Positions 22,320-54,959 of a DNA stretch of 64,000 nt are shown here, piece after piece. The stretch comes from Aplectana chamaeleonis (lineage: Eukaryota; Nematoda; Chromadorea; Rhabditida; Cosmocercidae), in NCBI GenBank assembly GCA_029168955.1, contig JAPDOI010001167.1, forward strand, positions 1-64,000, given 5' to 3'. A model generated the notes under the pieces. That model searched no databases. It was not told the origin of the DNA and saw only the letters and a program-made list of their open reading frames with translations. Position 1 is the stretch's first letter, and every line of letters begins with the position of its first letter. The position numbers and the translations under genes are program-made.

Positions 22320-23060
22320 AATAGTTTCTTCCGTTTCGGAGCCCCAAAACCCGGAAATGGAACCAGAACGGAAGAGATCAAAAACACCGCAAATACGAAA
22401 ACGGAACAGTTCCGCACAGTCCTGATCATATCGCTTCAATCACGAATAGTCGTGACCGTAGTATGATCTGATCTTGGCCTTAGCGTGTTTTATTTCGCTC
22501 AGGAGACACTCGTCTGAATCAGAATACATGCAGCGCCCCAATTGCGTAAACCGGCAGCCGCTGATCGCCCCAGCACAACGCAGAAATGTTGCAGTCAATC
22601 GGTCGCACGAAACGTTTTTTAGTGACCGAATTTCCAGAGATTGATTGTACGCTTCACTCAATACGACAACGTACCTCGTTCTGAGAGTTTTCCTCTTGAT
22701 TGTAGGTTTTCTACGAGAACAAACGTCACTCAATAAACCGCTCCGAAAAACAGCCCTTAAAGAAAACTTGTTGTTTACCCAATGTTACGAGAAGGAGCGG
22801 CGACTTCTCGGAAGACAACGCAGGCTAGCCTCTCTATGAGCACTCGAGCCGCTTCTCACCTACTACTGAGAAGCACGTGGACGGGGTAAAACGCATTCCC
22901 AGGAATAAGTCATGTGAATGTAAATATGGAGTCACCCGGGTAACAGGAACTGGTTCCTAATCCCTACCCATCACTCTAGCTTGGCAACTCAGTGAGTTCG
23001 CACCTGTGAAGCATATGAATCGTGATTTTTTGTCACCATAATGGTAGCTGAACAATGTAT
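22320..23060. other. No firm gene; one possible minus-strand open segment
   Basis: The minus-strand frame 22733-22440 (97 codons, several Cys, ending HAKAKIRSYYGHDYS) has coding-like codon use but no recognised family. It contains an internal donor-like GAG|GTACGT. It lies directly downstream of actin. Confidence 0.3.
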
Positions 23061-23067
23061 TATAACA

Positions 23068-23073
23068 TTTATT
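23068..23073 (-). terminator. Polyadenylation signal AATAAA of actin
   Basis: A canonical AATAAA lies 73-78 nt downstream of the actin stop on the minus strand, in AT-rich DNA. This implies a short 3' UTR. Confidence 0.7.
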
Positions 23074-23145
23074 CTTGTTGATAATGTGACGTTTTCAAAA
23101 ACGGCAAGACCGTCAAGAGTCATTGATCAGATGGAGCGAAGGTGA

Positions 23146-44221
<21,076 letters not shown>

Positions 44222-44503
44222 GTTTATAATTTGCCCCCGGCACAAAATTCTCACGGAAGTGTAGTGGTTTTTCTCTCCACAGTTTTTCATGTTTAGGGCC
44301 CGATATTGTGATATCTTTATCACTGATGAGGCTGCTTCCCTACTCCCTACTCTGTTCAGAGCTTTAGCGACTTACCTCTGGAGAAAGACCGTGTGTGAAT
44401 ATAACACAACGCTCTTCATTTCTTTTATACCTTACCCTTTATCAAATGGGTATCATCAATTTTGTTTACCGTGAGAATTTTGTGCCGGTGGCAATTTATA
44501 ATC
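44222..44503. mobile_element. TATAATTTGCC hairpin MITE, copy 1, upstream of actin
   Basis: TTATAATTTGCCCCCGGCAC at the left, and inverted at the right TGCCGGTGGCAATTTATAA. Inner arms share AAAATTCTCACGG. Second copy at 50278-50559. Confidence 0.85.
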
Positions 44504-44869
44504 GTCTATTCCTCCTTGTTCCGTGTGCCACCTTTCTTGCCAAGCAGCGTCGCGACTTCCACATTGAATGACACGGACCATGTCAGGAAGAACGAGATAA
44601 AGTGTGGTGGAAAAGAGTTCCGTGCGAGAGCTCAGTGCGTCTAATCCAGAATTGACCGGAAATAAGGAAACCGCCCAGCAACGGCGGAAACTGACTACAA
44701 ACACTGGCTGGAAGCTAAGAGCGATGGGAAGCTATGCAGGAGAACGTTAGATCACGAGTACATTTAACTGACAGCATTCACGTACTAACCAGTGACGAGC
44801 GGAAACTCCATTTAAAAATTTCCAGCGGTTGGTATTTCTATGGTTGTGGGTCACAAGTTTTAGGAATTG

Positions 44870-45500
44870 TACTCATTCGAAAATATCGCCTGTTGGTTTT
44901 GCCTCTCCAAAATGGCAATCCTTGAGCGAAATTCAAGTAATAAAAGGAACCTCCGCAAGAAAATATATGAAATTTCTGAAAATTAGAATTCAAAAAAGTT
45001 TTTAAAAATCTTGAAATATCTTGAAAAATAATTTGACATGAAACAACCTGGAGTAATAAAAAAGCTAGGAAATTAAGTGAAATGGCTAAAAATACGATTT
45101 GGCGGTAAATCATAGACCAACTACTGACAGACGAGAGATCGGATTTTACAACCTTCTCCGTTAAACTTACCAAAGCAAAATCATGTGTGCAACGGAAAAA
45201 AAAACTAAGCAATCAGCATAGCTCTAGCTAGGTGAACGCTACGCTCCATTCCATTTCATGCTTGATTTTGCCTCGTTAAGTTTAACGGAGAACCTCGTAA
45301 AATCCGATCCCTCGTCTGTCACTAATTATCAAGTTGGCCTATGATTGACCGCGAAATCGTATTTTTAGTCATTCCACTTCATTTCCCAGCTTTTTTATTA
45401 CTCCCGGCTGCTTTACGCCAAATAACTTTTAAAGAAATTTCGTAATTTTTTAAAACTTCTTTCGACTTCTCATTTCTCGGAAATACGGCATTGGCAAATC
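44870..45500. mobile_element. AT-rich palindromic element
   Basis: Arms at about 45010-45185 and 45255-45440 share GATCGGATTTTAC, CTCCGTTAAACTTA and AATACGATTT in inverted copies. The outer limits are vague. Confidence 0.7.
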
Positions 45501-46232
45501 CTCATTTTTGCCAGGAAGCTGAATTTTCATAAATACTCGTCTGGGTGAGAATCGCTGCGCCGCGCGCGATCTGCGGGCTATGCGACGCAGCCGCTCGCGG
45601 GTTACCTATGCTATGGAGCTGTGACAGATCACGGTGATCGCCCTATCGCGGCGGGGTGTACCCGGTCGCCGCTCTCGCAGCGATCCTCAACAACCGTTGC
45701 TGATCACTTTATCACTGCCGACTTGGCAGCGACTATGACTTTTCAATGTCATCTTCGTCTTCTTTGCAGCCACATTGAGGGTTTTGTCATAGGTTGAGAA
45801 ACTGGGCGACCAGTAACGGATTCGTCCATAAGTCCATTACGGTCAGCGTGGTGGGTCTCTCCGGACATTTGAAGAGGTGTGCAGATCATGGCCGAGGCAG
45901 CCGCAGTCCGGGCAGACATCTGATTTGCTGCTGTCTATTTTGCTGGCGTAGGACATAAGCATGGTAGAATGACCACAGCGCAGCGATGCCAGGGTGCACC
46001 TGGCCGTTCTTCCGAGTTGAGCCTCGGATGTGCAGACTTGGGGCGGCACCACCCCCAATATGGGATTAATGACCGCCTTTTCCAGATGGCTCCGTACGAA
46101 CTGTGTATGCTCCTCGCGCACTAGACGGAGTCGTTCTTGCTGTGAGTCGTGCCATCCTTGCAGATTGACCTTGCTGAGAGCATCGGCGAATGGCTTTGTG
46201 ATCTCTCTTTCTCTGACGGGGTTTAGCACTCT

Positions 46233-47237
46233 TCAAGAGGGGTGATTTGGTTGTTTGACAATGTTGATGAAGAATTGTTGGGCCTGGAGCTCACAGTGCT
46301 CCCTTACTGGTAATAAGCGGGTCTCAGCATGCAAGTGATCGACCGGGGAACTTCTTGCACATCCGGTGGCGACTCGAAGAGCCGCATTCTGTATGCTTTG
46401 CATCTTAGTCCAAGAGGATTCCGAAACTAGATGCTGCCAAACTGGTGCGCCATATTCTAGTGCAGGCTGGAGAATCGCCTTATACGTTGTAATAATGGTT
46501 TCTTTGCTACTACCCCATGTTGTACCGCCCAGGGCTCTAAGCACGTCAAGCTTCGCTTTAACGATAGCCTGCTTCTGTTGCATGTTCTTATGGAACTTGA
46601 GCGATGGATCGAGCACGAGTCCGAGAAGTTTTGTGAAGCGGGCGGCAGGCAAACGATCTTCATTCCATGCGACATACGGTTGTGCGCTGTGTTCAGATGG
46701 GTCCGTTGTGAGTACGGATACCGATGACTTTGACGCAGAAATCTTCAGCATTTTGCGGTCGAAGAAGCTTTTCAGTGTGGTCAAGTACCCGTTAATCTTA
46801 GCGGCGGCCACATTCATGTCCCGATCACGACACAAGACAGTCATATCATCAGCGTAAGCGACCACCTTGATATCTTGGGGAGGGGCGGGCATATCTTCGA
46901 GGTACAGACTGAAGAGAGCAGGCGACAATACGCCGCCCCGTGGGACTCCAGATGCAATCGGAATGCTGTTTGAGACATGATTCTGTAACATCACTCTAGC
47001 CCGCCTTCCCTTAGTGAATGCAGCTATCCAGCGCTTTTGCCATGGCGGGATTGATGACTCCAGTAAGTTGTTTGATAAGATGCCAAGATTCACTTTGTCG
47101 AAAGCCTTGGTAAGATCCAAGGCAACTGCTACAGTTCTCTGCGGCTTATAGGCGTTGAAACCATCAATTGCATAGCTAGTAATTTCTAACAAAGCTGTCG
47201 TGGTGGAATGCATTTTTCTGAATCCATGCTGAAACAC
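46233..47237 (-). CDS. Reverse transcriptase domain of the jockey-like LINE
   Basis: 334 codons carrying RT motif A (AVALDLTKAFDKVNLG), GVPRGGVLSPALFSLYLED, motif C with catalytic YADD (VVAYADDMTVL), then LGLVLDPSLKFHKN and ALEYGAPVWQHL. The frame is uninterrupted. It is a domain of the inactive element around it, not a cellular gene. Confidence 0.9.
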   Translation of the reverse strand: MFQHGFRKMHSTTTALLEITSYAIDGFNAYKPQRTVAVALDLTKAFDKVNLGILSNNLLESSIPPWQKRWIAAFTKGRRARVMLQNHVSNSIPIASGVPRGGVLSPALFSLYLEDMPAPPQDIKVVAYADDMTVLCRDRDMNVAAAKINGYLTTLKSFFDRKMLKISASKSSVSVLTTDPSEHSAQPYVAWNEDRLPAARFTKLLGLVLDPSLKFHKNMQQKQAIVKAKLDVLRALGGTTWGSSKETIITTYKAILQPALEYGAPVWQHLVSESSWTKMQSIQNAALRVATGCARSSPVDHLHAETRLLPVREHCELQAQQFFINIVKQPNHPS

Positions 47238-48401
47238 CTGTCTCTAGTTATGCTCAGCCAGGTCCTTGACGATCAGCTTTTCAGCTACTTTAGCGAAAGA
47301 GGACAGCAAACTAATGGGACGATACCCCTTGATTGAAGCTTGGGGTTTGCCAGGCTTGGGCAGTGGCACGACGTTTGCCGTCTTCCAATTCTGCGGGATA
47401 GTACACGACCTGAACGAGGTGTTTATCACATCAGTGAGAAGCGGTAGTAGGTCAGTGGTTATCTTCTTCAAGACAGCAGGACATATCCAATCAGGACCAA
47501 TAGCTCTAGAGTTCCGCATTTCCTTTATAATCTTCTCAACTTGCGTCGTATTAAACGCTTCGGCCGTGCTCATAAGCGGGAGGCGGCACAGCTCTCTTAC
47601 AGTCACTCTATTCTGCGGACCTCGTGTAGCACTGGTGATGAAAAAAACGTTTCCCGAGCGCATAAGCGGCTTCCTTTCCTGATTTGAATACGCCGTTGTC
47701 GAATTCGATTGTGGAGACGGTGGCGGGTGAGCTTTTACCCTAAAGCTTCCGTAAAACCTACCAAGTAGCTGCACTGTCCGTCTTGAAGTCCAACTGCCCG
47801 GGGAACTTCTCCCACTCTTCTTTCTTGTGTCTGTCCAAATCCTTTTTGATCTCACTGTCAAGCTCAGCAACCACGGGGTCCAGATGATTAACCGCTCTCC
47901 TCGCATCTTTCGTTCTACTTTTGTCGAGAACGTCTCTGTTGACATTTGTATAGAACGTCTTGACGCGACCGATAGGAATAGCCGTGAGCAGCAGCTAGAA
48001 AGGTTGGACGAGACAAGAGATATGTCTGGGTTAGAAGATCGGCCGTTGGCAGGGAGGCGAGTGGGCTGATCATCGTTTAAAATGACCAGGTCGCACTCAT
48101 CTGCCCATTCTTCGACGTCATTTCCTCTAAGATCAGGACCGAGAGACGAGCAAAAGGTGTGAGCGTTGAAATCACCCGCGAAAACGACCGAGGATGAGAG
48201 GGGGCAGTCGCTCAGCTGCTTGAGAAGTGGGATAGGATTGTAAGATGAAGGGCATGAAGTTGTAGGTGGAATGTATATGTTGAAAAGAGAAAGGGGTGTT
48301 TTTAGGGGGAGATGGATTGGGAGGTACACGAGAGTACCGTCCGTGGGGGTGCTGGGAATGAGGTGTGAGGGAAGAGAGGATAGAACGAATGTAGAAACTC
48401 C

Positions 48402-48965
48402 TCAGCCGAGAGATGACCTTGGAGCATGGTAAGAAGTGTAGCCTGGGATATTGGGATGAGGATAGGTAGGGGATGGAGAGAGCTTGGTTTCTTGAACCAT
48501 GATCACGTCTGGATGGTAAGTACGTGCAAAGAGAGAGAGTTCAGAAAGCTTGGCACGAAGGCCGTTGAGATTTATATGTACAATGGAAAGGGGGCGATTG
48601 GAGTTTGAGGAATCAGAGTTGGTAGGTGAGGAGCACAAAACACATCGAAAAGAAGAGTTATGATGCCTCACAGAGCAGAGACCCGAACAGGAGAGATGCA
48701 CCCACCTTTGGCATCCGAAGCACTGGACGCTGGTATGTCTCCAGTTAACATCCTTGCCGCACGTGGCGCATTGGTACTTCTGAGCGGGTCCAGGATTCCT
48801 CTCCACGCCGGCCCTTTGCAGGAGAATCCGAAGAAGAACTGCGGCCGGCCAGCACCTCTCCCATGACAAAAACCTCTTTGTGGAGGGGATGACGTCGGTT
48901 TGCATGGAGGCGATCTTCTTTCCTCCACACTGCCACGGCACGAACGTACGAGATCTCGGCAGCAC
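48402..48965 (-). CDS. N-terminal part of the jockey-like LINE: 2A-like string, zinc finger, start of endonuclease
   Basis: 187 codons. Residues about 45-58 read LLRILLQRAGVERNPGP, close to the ribosome-skipping 2A consensus (D-x-E-x-N-P-G-P) but with Gly at the Asp position. The PHD-like finger follows at 62-110, then a Ser/Asn-rich linker and the endonuclease start IVHINLNGLR with the catalytic Glu in VQETKL. The frame breaks at 48402. The minus-strand start chosen is the first Met of the frame; a separate initiator cannot be excluded. Confidence 0.75.
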   Translation of the reverse strand: MLPRSRTFVPWQCGGKKIASMQTDVIPSTKRFLSWERCWPAAVLLRILLQRAGVERNPGPAQKYQCATCGKDVNWRHTSVQCFGCQRWVHLSCSGLCSVRHHNSSFRCVLCSSPTNSDSSNSNRPLSIVHINLNGLRAKLSELSLFARTYHPDVIMVQETKLSPSPTYPHPNIPGYTSYHAPRSSLG

Positions 48966-49320
48966 TTTTTAATGTGTAATCGTTAATCCAGTCTGTAGCG
49001 ATGACTCGTAATTACTCGGATAACTCAACCTTATTTTTTGTCTCGTTCACTTTTGCGCTTTGTGTTCTCTTCTCTCGCAGCTAATTTATTGCTTTGCTTG
49101 GCCATGGCAAGCAGGGTTGAGCATCTTCGTGACCCGGCACAACAGGGGGTCGTAAAATTTTTGGAAATAAAAAAGAAGAAAATTGAAGGGGGGGGGGGGT
49201 CGTTAAACATTTAAGAAAAATAGGATTTTTCTCCAAATCCTTCGGTCAGGTAAAATGAGGTGAATTTGCCAATAAAATTTTTTCGTTCCACGGGGGGGGT
49301 CGTAAAAATTGGTATTTGTT

Positions 49321-49957
49321 TTAAGCCATGTTTTGACTGCATCGCTGCTGTTTTCCATTGCAGCGATTTTTCATCCGCTGCTGCGGCGATCTTGCAGCGG
49401 CAGCGATTTTGTTTATAGTTAGGTCCGTGTCCTCAAGAAATAACGTTTAAATTGAAACCGCGGCTGGCGCGGCGGTTTAATTCTCAGAGATTGAGATTTA
49501 AACCGCCACGCCAGCCGCGGTTTGAATTTACACGATTTTTCTTGAGGAATCAGGCCGCGGATCCAACCATATAATGCATAGCGTCATGGATGATCGAAGA
49601 AATTTAATCAATCAATGAAATTAATGACTGGTCATCATCTAACACGTTTCGACTCGTAAACACTGATTTTGCCATGTGAAAGGGTCATCGTTCACGATAC
49701 GAAACGTGTCATTCACTGGCAATCGCTCCATCGCTGTCATTATGGCAGCGATCAAGCGATAATCAGCGACCATCGAAAATCGCTCCTCTAGCAGCGAAGC
49801 AGTGAAACATGGAATTTCGTCGCGGCGACCCAGCGATGTAGGACGTTTGCCTCGAAGCGATCACAATTGAAGCGCCTTCCCCTTACGCGCGATGTAAAAG
49901 GAACAGTTGTCCCTCGCATGACCGCAGCGAACAGGTGCAGTCAAAACATGGCTTTAA
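49321..49957. mobile_element. TTAAGCCATGTTTTGACTGCA element
   Basis: Ends TTAAGCCATGTTTTGACTGCA-type on the left and TGCAGTCAAAACATGGCTTTAA on the right, bounded by TTAA. The interior repeats GCAGCGAT and contains the hairpin below. A partial copy of the left end is at 50625-50665. Confidence 0.75.
49430..49549. mobile_element. Hairpin nested in 49321-49957
   Basis: TCCTCAAGAAA..AACCGCGGCTGGCG and its inverted partner AACCGCCACGCCAGCCGCGG..TTCTTGAGGA form a stem of about 50 bp. Confidence 0.85.
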
Positions 49958-50049
49958 TAGTTCTGGTCAACAATGGAGGGGGGGGATGGTAGCTCCCCCG
50001 AAAATCGGCACAACGGCTTGATCAGCGGTCATGGCAAGTAGGACCAGGA

Positions 50050-50235
50050 TGCTATCTTAGCGGGGGGGGTCACTATGGCGCGATGCACTCGTCCACGCCC
50101 GTTTTACCGTGCCCCACTGAATTTGGGGGCCTAACCGGGGTTTCCCATCCCTGTCAAAATCAGGAGTCGTTGCGGCACGAAAAACTGGACGTGGCCAAGT
50201 GCGGTACCGCAGTGCCCCCGTCCCGCTGCGATAGC
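50050..50235. mobile_element. GGGGGGGTCACTATGG repeat, copy 1
   Basis: Begins GGGGGGGTCACTATGG, contains CAAAATCAGGAGTCGTTGCG, and ends CGCAGTGCCCCCGTCCCGC. Related to 51133-51315. Imperfect inverted ends. Confidence 0.55.
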
Positions 50236-50277
50236 ATTAAGCGCTGCATTTTTGATCGCGGCGGGAGTCCCAGACAG

Positions 50278-50559
50278 GATTATAATTTGCCACCGGCACA
50301 AAATTCTCACGGAAGTGAAGTAATTTTTTTTTACCAGAGTTTTCCATGAGTAGTCCCCAATATCGTGTTATCTCTATCACTGGTGAGGCTGTTTCCCTAA
50401 TCCCTTGTGTGTTCAGCTTCGACCGCTCACCTCCGGTGAAAGATGGTGTGTGAATGAAAACACACCACTCTCAATTTCTTTTATACCCTACCCTTTATCA
50501 ATTGGGTATCATCAATTTTGTTTACCGTGAGAATTTTGTGCCGGTGACAATTTATAATC
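50278..50559. mobile_element. TATAATTTGCC hairpin MITE, copy 2 (282 bp)
   Basis: Ends GATTATAATTTGCCACCGG and CCGGTGACAATTTATAATC. Same inner sequence as 44222-44503, including CACTGGTGAGGCTG. Confidence 0.87.
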
Positions 50560-51132
50560 GTCTCAGTCCCAGTCGCTGCGATTGAGAATAATAGCGACAT
50601 ACCAAAAACGGTTTGAAACCCGGTTTTTACTGCATCGCTGCTGTTTTCCGTCGCAGCGATCGGGTACCCGCTGCCACACAGACCAGCTGCACTAGAAACT
50701 GGGCTTAGGCGGCCTTAATCAAATCGAGGGCCTTGCTTAAAGTATCGAACGCACACCTTTAACCCTATACATAAACTCAAAGCAGACTTCATCACTGTGT
50801 GTTGTGGCCCCTAATAAATCCTTGTACGGAACTTGAGCGAAAAAAGTTCGATTTGTGGAGTCCGAAAAGTGGAAAGCTCTATTTTACTAATAAGAACTGC
50901 TAGAAAGAAAAATTTGTTAACTGAGCAGAGAGTATATCATTTAAATTCGTAGGTACAAGTAGAGTGATCAAGAGTTGAAATTCGGAGTCAGCGTTTTGGC
51001 GCGAATTTCAAACGTCGGTTTGGCGCGCTCTGCTTTCTCCCTTGAGCAACTTTTCTCCCAAACTGTTCTGCATGAGCTAAACAACACTCCTCCTTGCTTA
51101 GATTTTGATGACACGCCCTGAAAAATTACCTA

Positions 51133-51315
51133 GTGCTATCGTACCAGGGGGGGCACTATGGTACCGCTTTTCTCCACTCCCCTTTTTCCACACCGTCGTG
51201 CAATTTCAACATAACCCAGGGTTTTTCTCCCCTTACAAAATCGGGAGGGTTGTTGCGGCACAGAAAAAATGGGCTGGGCGAAGTTCGGTACAATAGTGTC
51301 CCTCTCTGCTGCGAT
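51133..51315. mobile_element. GGGGGGGCACTATGG repeat, copy 2
   Basis: Left GCTATCG..GGGGGGGCACTATGG; right AATAGTGTCCCTCTCTGCTGCGATAGC. The ends are inverted relatives (GCTATCG / CGATAGC). Confidence 0.6.
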
Positions 51316-51754
51316 AGCTCCCATCACTTTATTCTAGTAATTGTCAAGGCCTCAGGTGGGTGGTGGCCATCGTGTATCAACACCCCTGCGGAGGCGGAGA
51401 AACGGGGGAGGAGTGAGGTTCCTGATTGGATGCTACAGCCTGGGGCCGGGGCTAGCGGCTCATGCCGTTTAGACAGGTGGAACAAAATGCACAGCCGTCA
51501 AATATATTGCGGCGCGTGCAACTGCACACCCTGCTCACGCTTTACGCGCAAATATGCAAAAATCGCTCCATCAGTTGAAATGAGAGTTTTAGGCAAAAAG
51601 TTATGTTAATCAGCGGTATTTCGCCTGTAAAAGCATATCAGGCTGGTTGGGCGACATTTACAAGCGTTTAGCTTATTTTGGAAGTAAAAACTCCCAGTGG
51701 AAGACAGGATAGTCGATCCTATTTCCCTAACAAAACGTTTTTTAGCAGCCGGGA

Positions 51755-53720
51755 TTCGAAAGTGCTTAACCACCGGAGGCCGGCTGGCGCAGCGCGTGTG
51801 ACGCAAATCTGCGACGCGCGCGTTTGTGCGATTGGAGCACGATTATACACTCCACCAAAATCCCGTATGTGCGAGAGAATGTGATATACAGGCGAAACGT
51901 GTACCTAGCTCTTCTTAATACTCTACTGACGAAACTCGGGAAGTAAAAATAATGCAATATGGTATGAACACTAAATTTCACACTGCTCTAAGGTTAAGAG
52001 GCGAAACTACTCTCAGCTCTTCCTATTTCAGAAGCAACATCACTGTGAGAACCCACGAGACCAATCTCAACAGCATATGAGGAGCCAAAAGTGTATAGAA
52101 CAGACCATTAATAACGTCCTTTGAACTGATTTAAGGAGAACATTTTCTTCCAATTCTCAAATAAGGGATTCCACTCATGCAAGGTCATTCCACCGTCATT
52201 AATCAGTCCTAGAACTATAGGAAATTTTCTAGCCTGCCTGTTAGCAGAAAGTCTGATTATTCTTCTCCATCATCACAGTCCGTCTTGAGTTCGATACATT
52301 TCAACCTCAGAAAACTAGATATGAGATCGGATTTCTTAGGAATAAATCACGCTAGTAGCAACATCAAACTTGGATAGACAAGCGGAACTTGGGTGATTCG
52401 ATTGATGGTTTTTTTGAGAAACATTTCTGCAGAGCAAAACCTCATGAACTACACCCCTTACCCTTCAGAGCTCCAGTATTACTCGTAATCTCTGAGCTTT
52501 TGAGAGGGACTAAGCCTCACTGCCTTAGAAAGGGCATGAAAAACGATTCATTAGACAACATTCAATATTCCTTATTCGCTCAATGCTTTTCACATTCTAC
52601 TACTTGACAGTGGGGAACCGTCTCGAAAAGATAAACCGAGCACAGCAGAGGAGCAATAGACTAGTTTTTAACAGCTGTTAAGATTGGTCTCGTGGGTTCT
52701 GTTACAAGGGAGGCTTGTCATCTTCCGGTGACGATTTGGAAAACCATGTTGTCGTTGCTGTAGGTCTGTGACAGAAAATAAATTACCTGCGCTTGAAATT
52801 GGCTAACTAACTGCGCGGATTTCAAAAATGGCATTCACATTGCGTCACAAAAAAGTAAAGTATCAGGGATTTTTCGGAGCGTTCAGAAAAAAAATCCGGA
52901 ATTGGCGCAAAACATTCAAATTGGTGTTATTTAGGGCGCTGAACCCAAATCTGGGGTCCATTCCTCGCCAGACTTGGAGTGTGAGACAGCCCGAATAACC
53001 CCTATGTGCAAGTTTTGAGGCGATTTGATCGTAGCATTCTCGAAATCGTCAAAAGTCGCGTTTGAGCAGCAAAATTTCACCCACTTCGAAGCTGCGGACC
53101 GAGTCAGATGAAATTTTTCAAATATTGACAAGTGGGCCTCAGATTCGTAATTAGCACCCAAAACAAGCCCCAGAAACGAGTTTTAGGCTCAATCCAAGAA
53201 TTTTTTTTTGAACGCCCTGAAAATTGTCATTCGTGTACGCCTTTTCTGTTGGCTGTGCTATGGAAATGTCCACTTTTGCAAATCTCCTGTGAATATCTGA
53301 GGCACTTAGCAGATTCTGAGTATGGAATATTGGAGCACTGTACTCCCCCTTGAACATATCAAAGTTGCATCTCGAAACTCCACCTTATATGTGCAACCAT
53401 CCCTTGTTATTGATGTTGCTTCTGTAATAGGAAGAGCTTAGACTGGTTTCGCCCCTTAACCTTAGAGAAGTGTGAAATTTAGTGTTTATACCACGTATTG
53501 CATTGTTTTTACTTTCCGAGGCTCATCTGTAGTGTATTAAGCAGAGCAAGGCTTCGTTTCGCCTGTATATCACATTCTCTCACCTGTATACGATTTTGAT
53601 CGAGTGTATAATCGTGCTCCAATCGTAAAAACGCGCGCGCCGCAGTTTTCGTCGCACGCGTCACGCCAGCCGGCCTCCGGTGGTTAAGCACTTTCCCGGG
53701 ATTCTGTGTTACCGTAACCC
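51755..53720. repeat. Inner inverted-repeat pair B of the Mutator-like element
   Basis: 51755-52085 and 53405-53720 are inverted copies: shared AACCACCGGAGGCCGGCTGG, GGAGCACGATTATACACTC and AACACTAAATTTCACAC. The 1.3 kb between them has no supported gene. Confidence 0.8.
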
Positions 53721-54955
53721 CATTCGCCGTGGAGCGCGTTATGATATCATCGAGCGCCAGCGTCGCACCTAAGTGGTATTTTAGACTGAGATCAGCCACG
53801 GGGAGTGTTTTTGTTTTGAAACTGAGGGTACTCATCATCTACATTGTATTCTTAGGTATTTATAGCGCATTTCAGTGTTTTTCTTGCTTGTATCCCTTCA
53901 CTTAAAAAGCTGTGTTCTGTTGAGTTGCTGCTTATGCCTTTCTCTTATTATTTCTATCGAAGTCGTTCCATTTCTTAACTCCACGGTTCAACATCACATT
54001 TTTCACATCAGTCGAGGTCTTTATATGTGTCGCTCAGATAGGGAATTCGATCCCATTTTCACTCCTTCGGTACACTATTCCGTTTCTCACGATATCTAGG
54101 TGCACCTTAATAAACACATATGGCTGATACCTTCTTTCATGTAAACGCAGTTGTTTTTAACATGTCAATGCCGTAGTGATTTTTTCCGCTACCTCTAGTC
54201 ACTATTTTTCACTCTTCGTGACTGAAAAAGAACTGCATCATGGCATCATGACAGAGAAGTCGTACATACGTTCACTACGATTGACCATTCACGATAGCAT
54301 ATCTCAGCACAAGAACGTGCTTTCCGAATGTCGAGTTCTCACCATAATAAGGAATGCCCGGACATATGCTTGATCGGAATGTTCTCCTCCCTACATTTGC
54401 TTACAAGTTTCGTGGTCTGGGTGCAGCTGCACTTTAACACCATATCTGAACCTTTGTTTGATAAAAAAGTTTGGTCTGCAATAGAAACCATGACTGTGAA
54501 AGATTTTCAGCAAGCTCGTTTTTCTAGTGCTGCGCGCATTCACATTTTTGGTAAGGTAATCATCGTTTGAATTAGTCCGGTATCGTGCTTACCGTTACTG
54601 CTAAGCAATATCAATTTTTCATCTCAACATCATCACCTGTCATTTATCTTGGGCAAAACAATCAGTTGCTGACGAGATGGACCCCTAGAAAATAAGAAAC
54701 GGTGGGCCGGCAAGCAATTCAAAAGAACACAGCTTTTCAAGTGAAGAGATACAAGCAAGAAAAACACTGAAATGCGCTATAAATACCTAAGAATACAATG
54801 TAGATGATAAATACCCTCAGTTTCAAAACAAAAACACCCCCCGTGGCTGATCTCGGTCAAAATTACCACTTAGGTGCGACGCTGGCGCTCGATGATATCA
54901 TGACGCGCTCCACGGCGAATGGGGTTACGGTAACACAGAATCCCGGCTGCTAAAA
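53690..54955. repeat. Inner inverted-repeat pair C of the Mutator-like element
   Basis: 53690-53950 and 54690-54955 are inverted copies: GGATTCTGTGTTACCGTAAC, CGACGCTGGCGCTCGATGAT, TGTATTCTTAGGTATTTATA. Pair C partly overlaps the end of pair B. Confidence 0.8.
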
Positions 54956-54959
54956 AACG

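Larger units (their letters stand above)
45750..48975 (-). mobile_element. Jockey-like LINE, nearly full length, frameshifted
   Basis: Reading 5' to 3' on the minus strand: a short leader, then a Cys4-His-Cys3 (PHD-like) finger (CATCGKDVNWRH..CFGCQRWVH), then an endonuclease (HINLNGLR, VQETKL, FAGDFNAH, NPDISLVSSN), then a reverse transcriptase (PLPKPGKPQASIKGYRPIS, ALDLTKAFDKVN, YADD), and a final Cys/His motif (CPDCGCLGH). The frames 48965-48402, 48329-47244, 47237-46233 and 46229-45843 must be joined across at least three breaks, so the copy is inactive. The 3' end is GCAAAGAAGACGAAGA-like at 45765. In life the protein would copy its own RNA into new sites. Confidence 0.9.
49109..50030. 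mobile_element. GGCGCAACGGGGGTCGT repeat, copy 3, carrying nested elements
   Basis: Left end GGGTTGAGCATCTTCGTGAC..GGCACAACAGGGGGTCGT; right end GGTAGCTCCCCCG..CGGCACAACGG. The interior is interrupted by the element at 49321-49957. Confidence 0.65.

Noticed and set aside
46366..46857. 163-codon plus-strand open frame
   Set aside because: Antisense of the jockey-like reverse transcriptase.
51133..51609. 158-codon open frame
   Set aside because: Crosses the end of one repeat and the start of the Mutator-like inverted arm, so it is a chance fusion.
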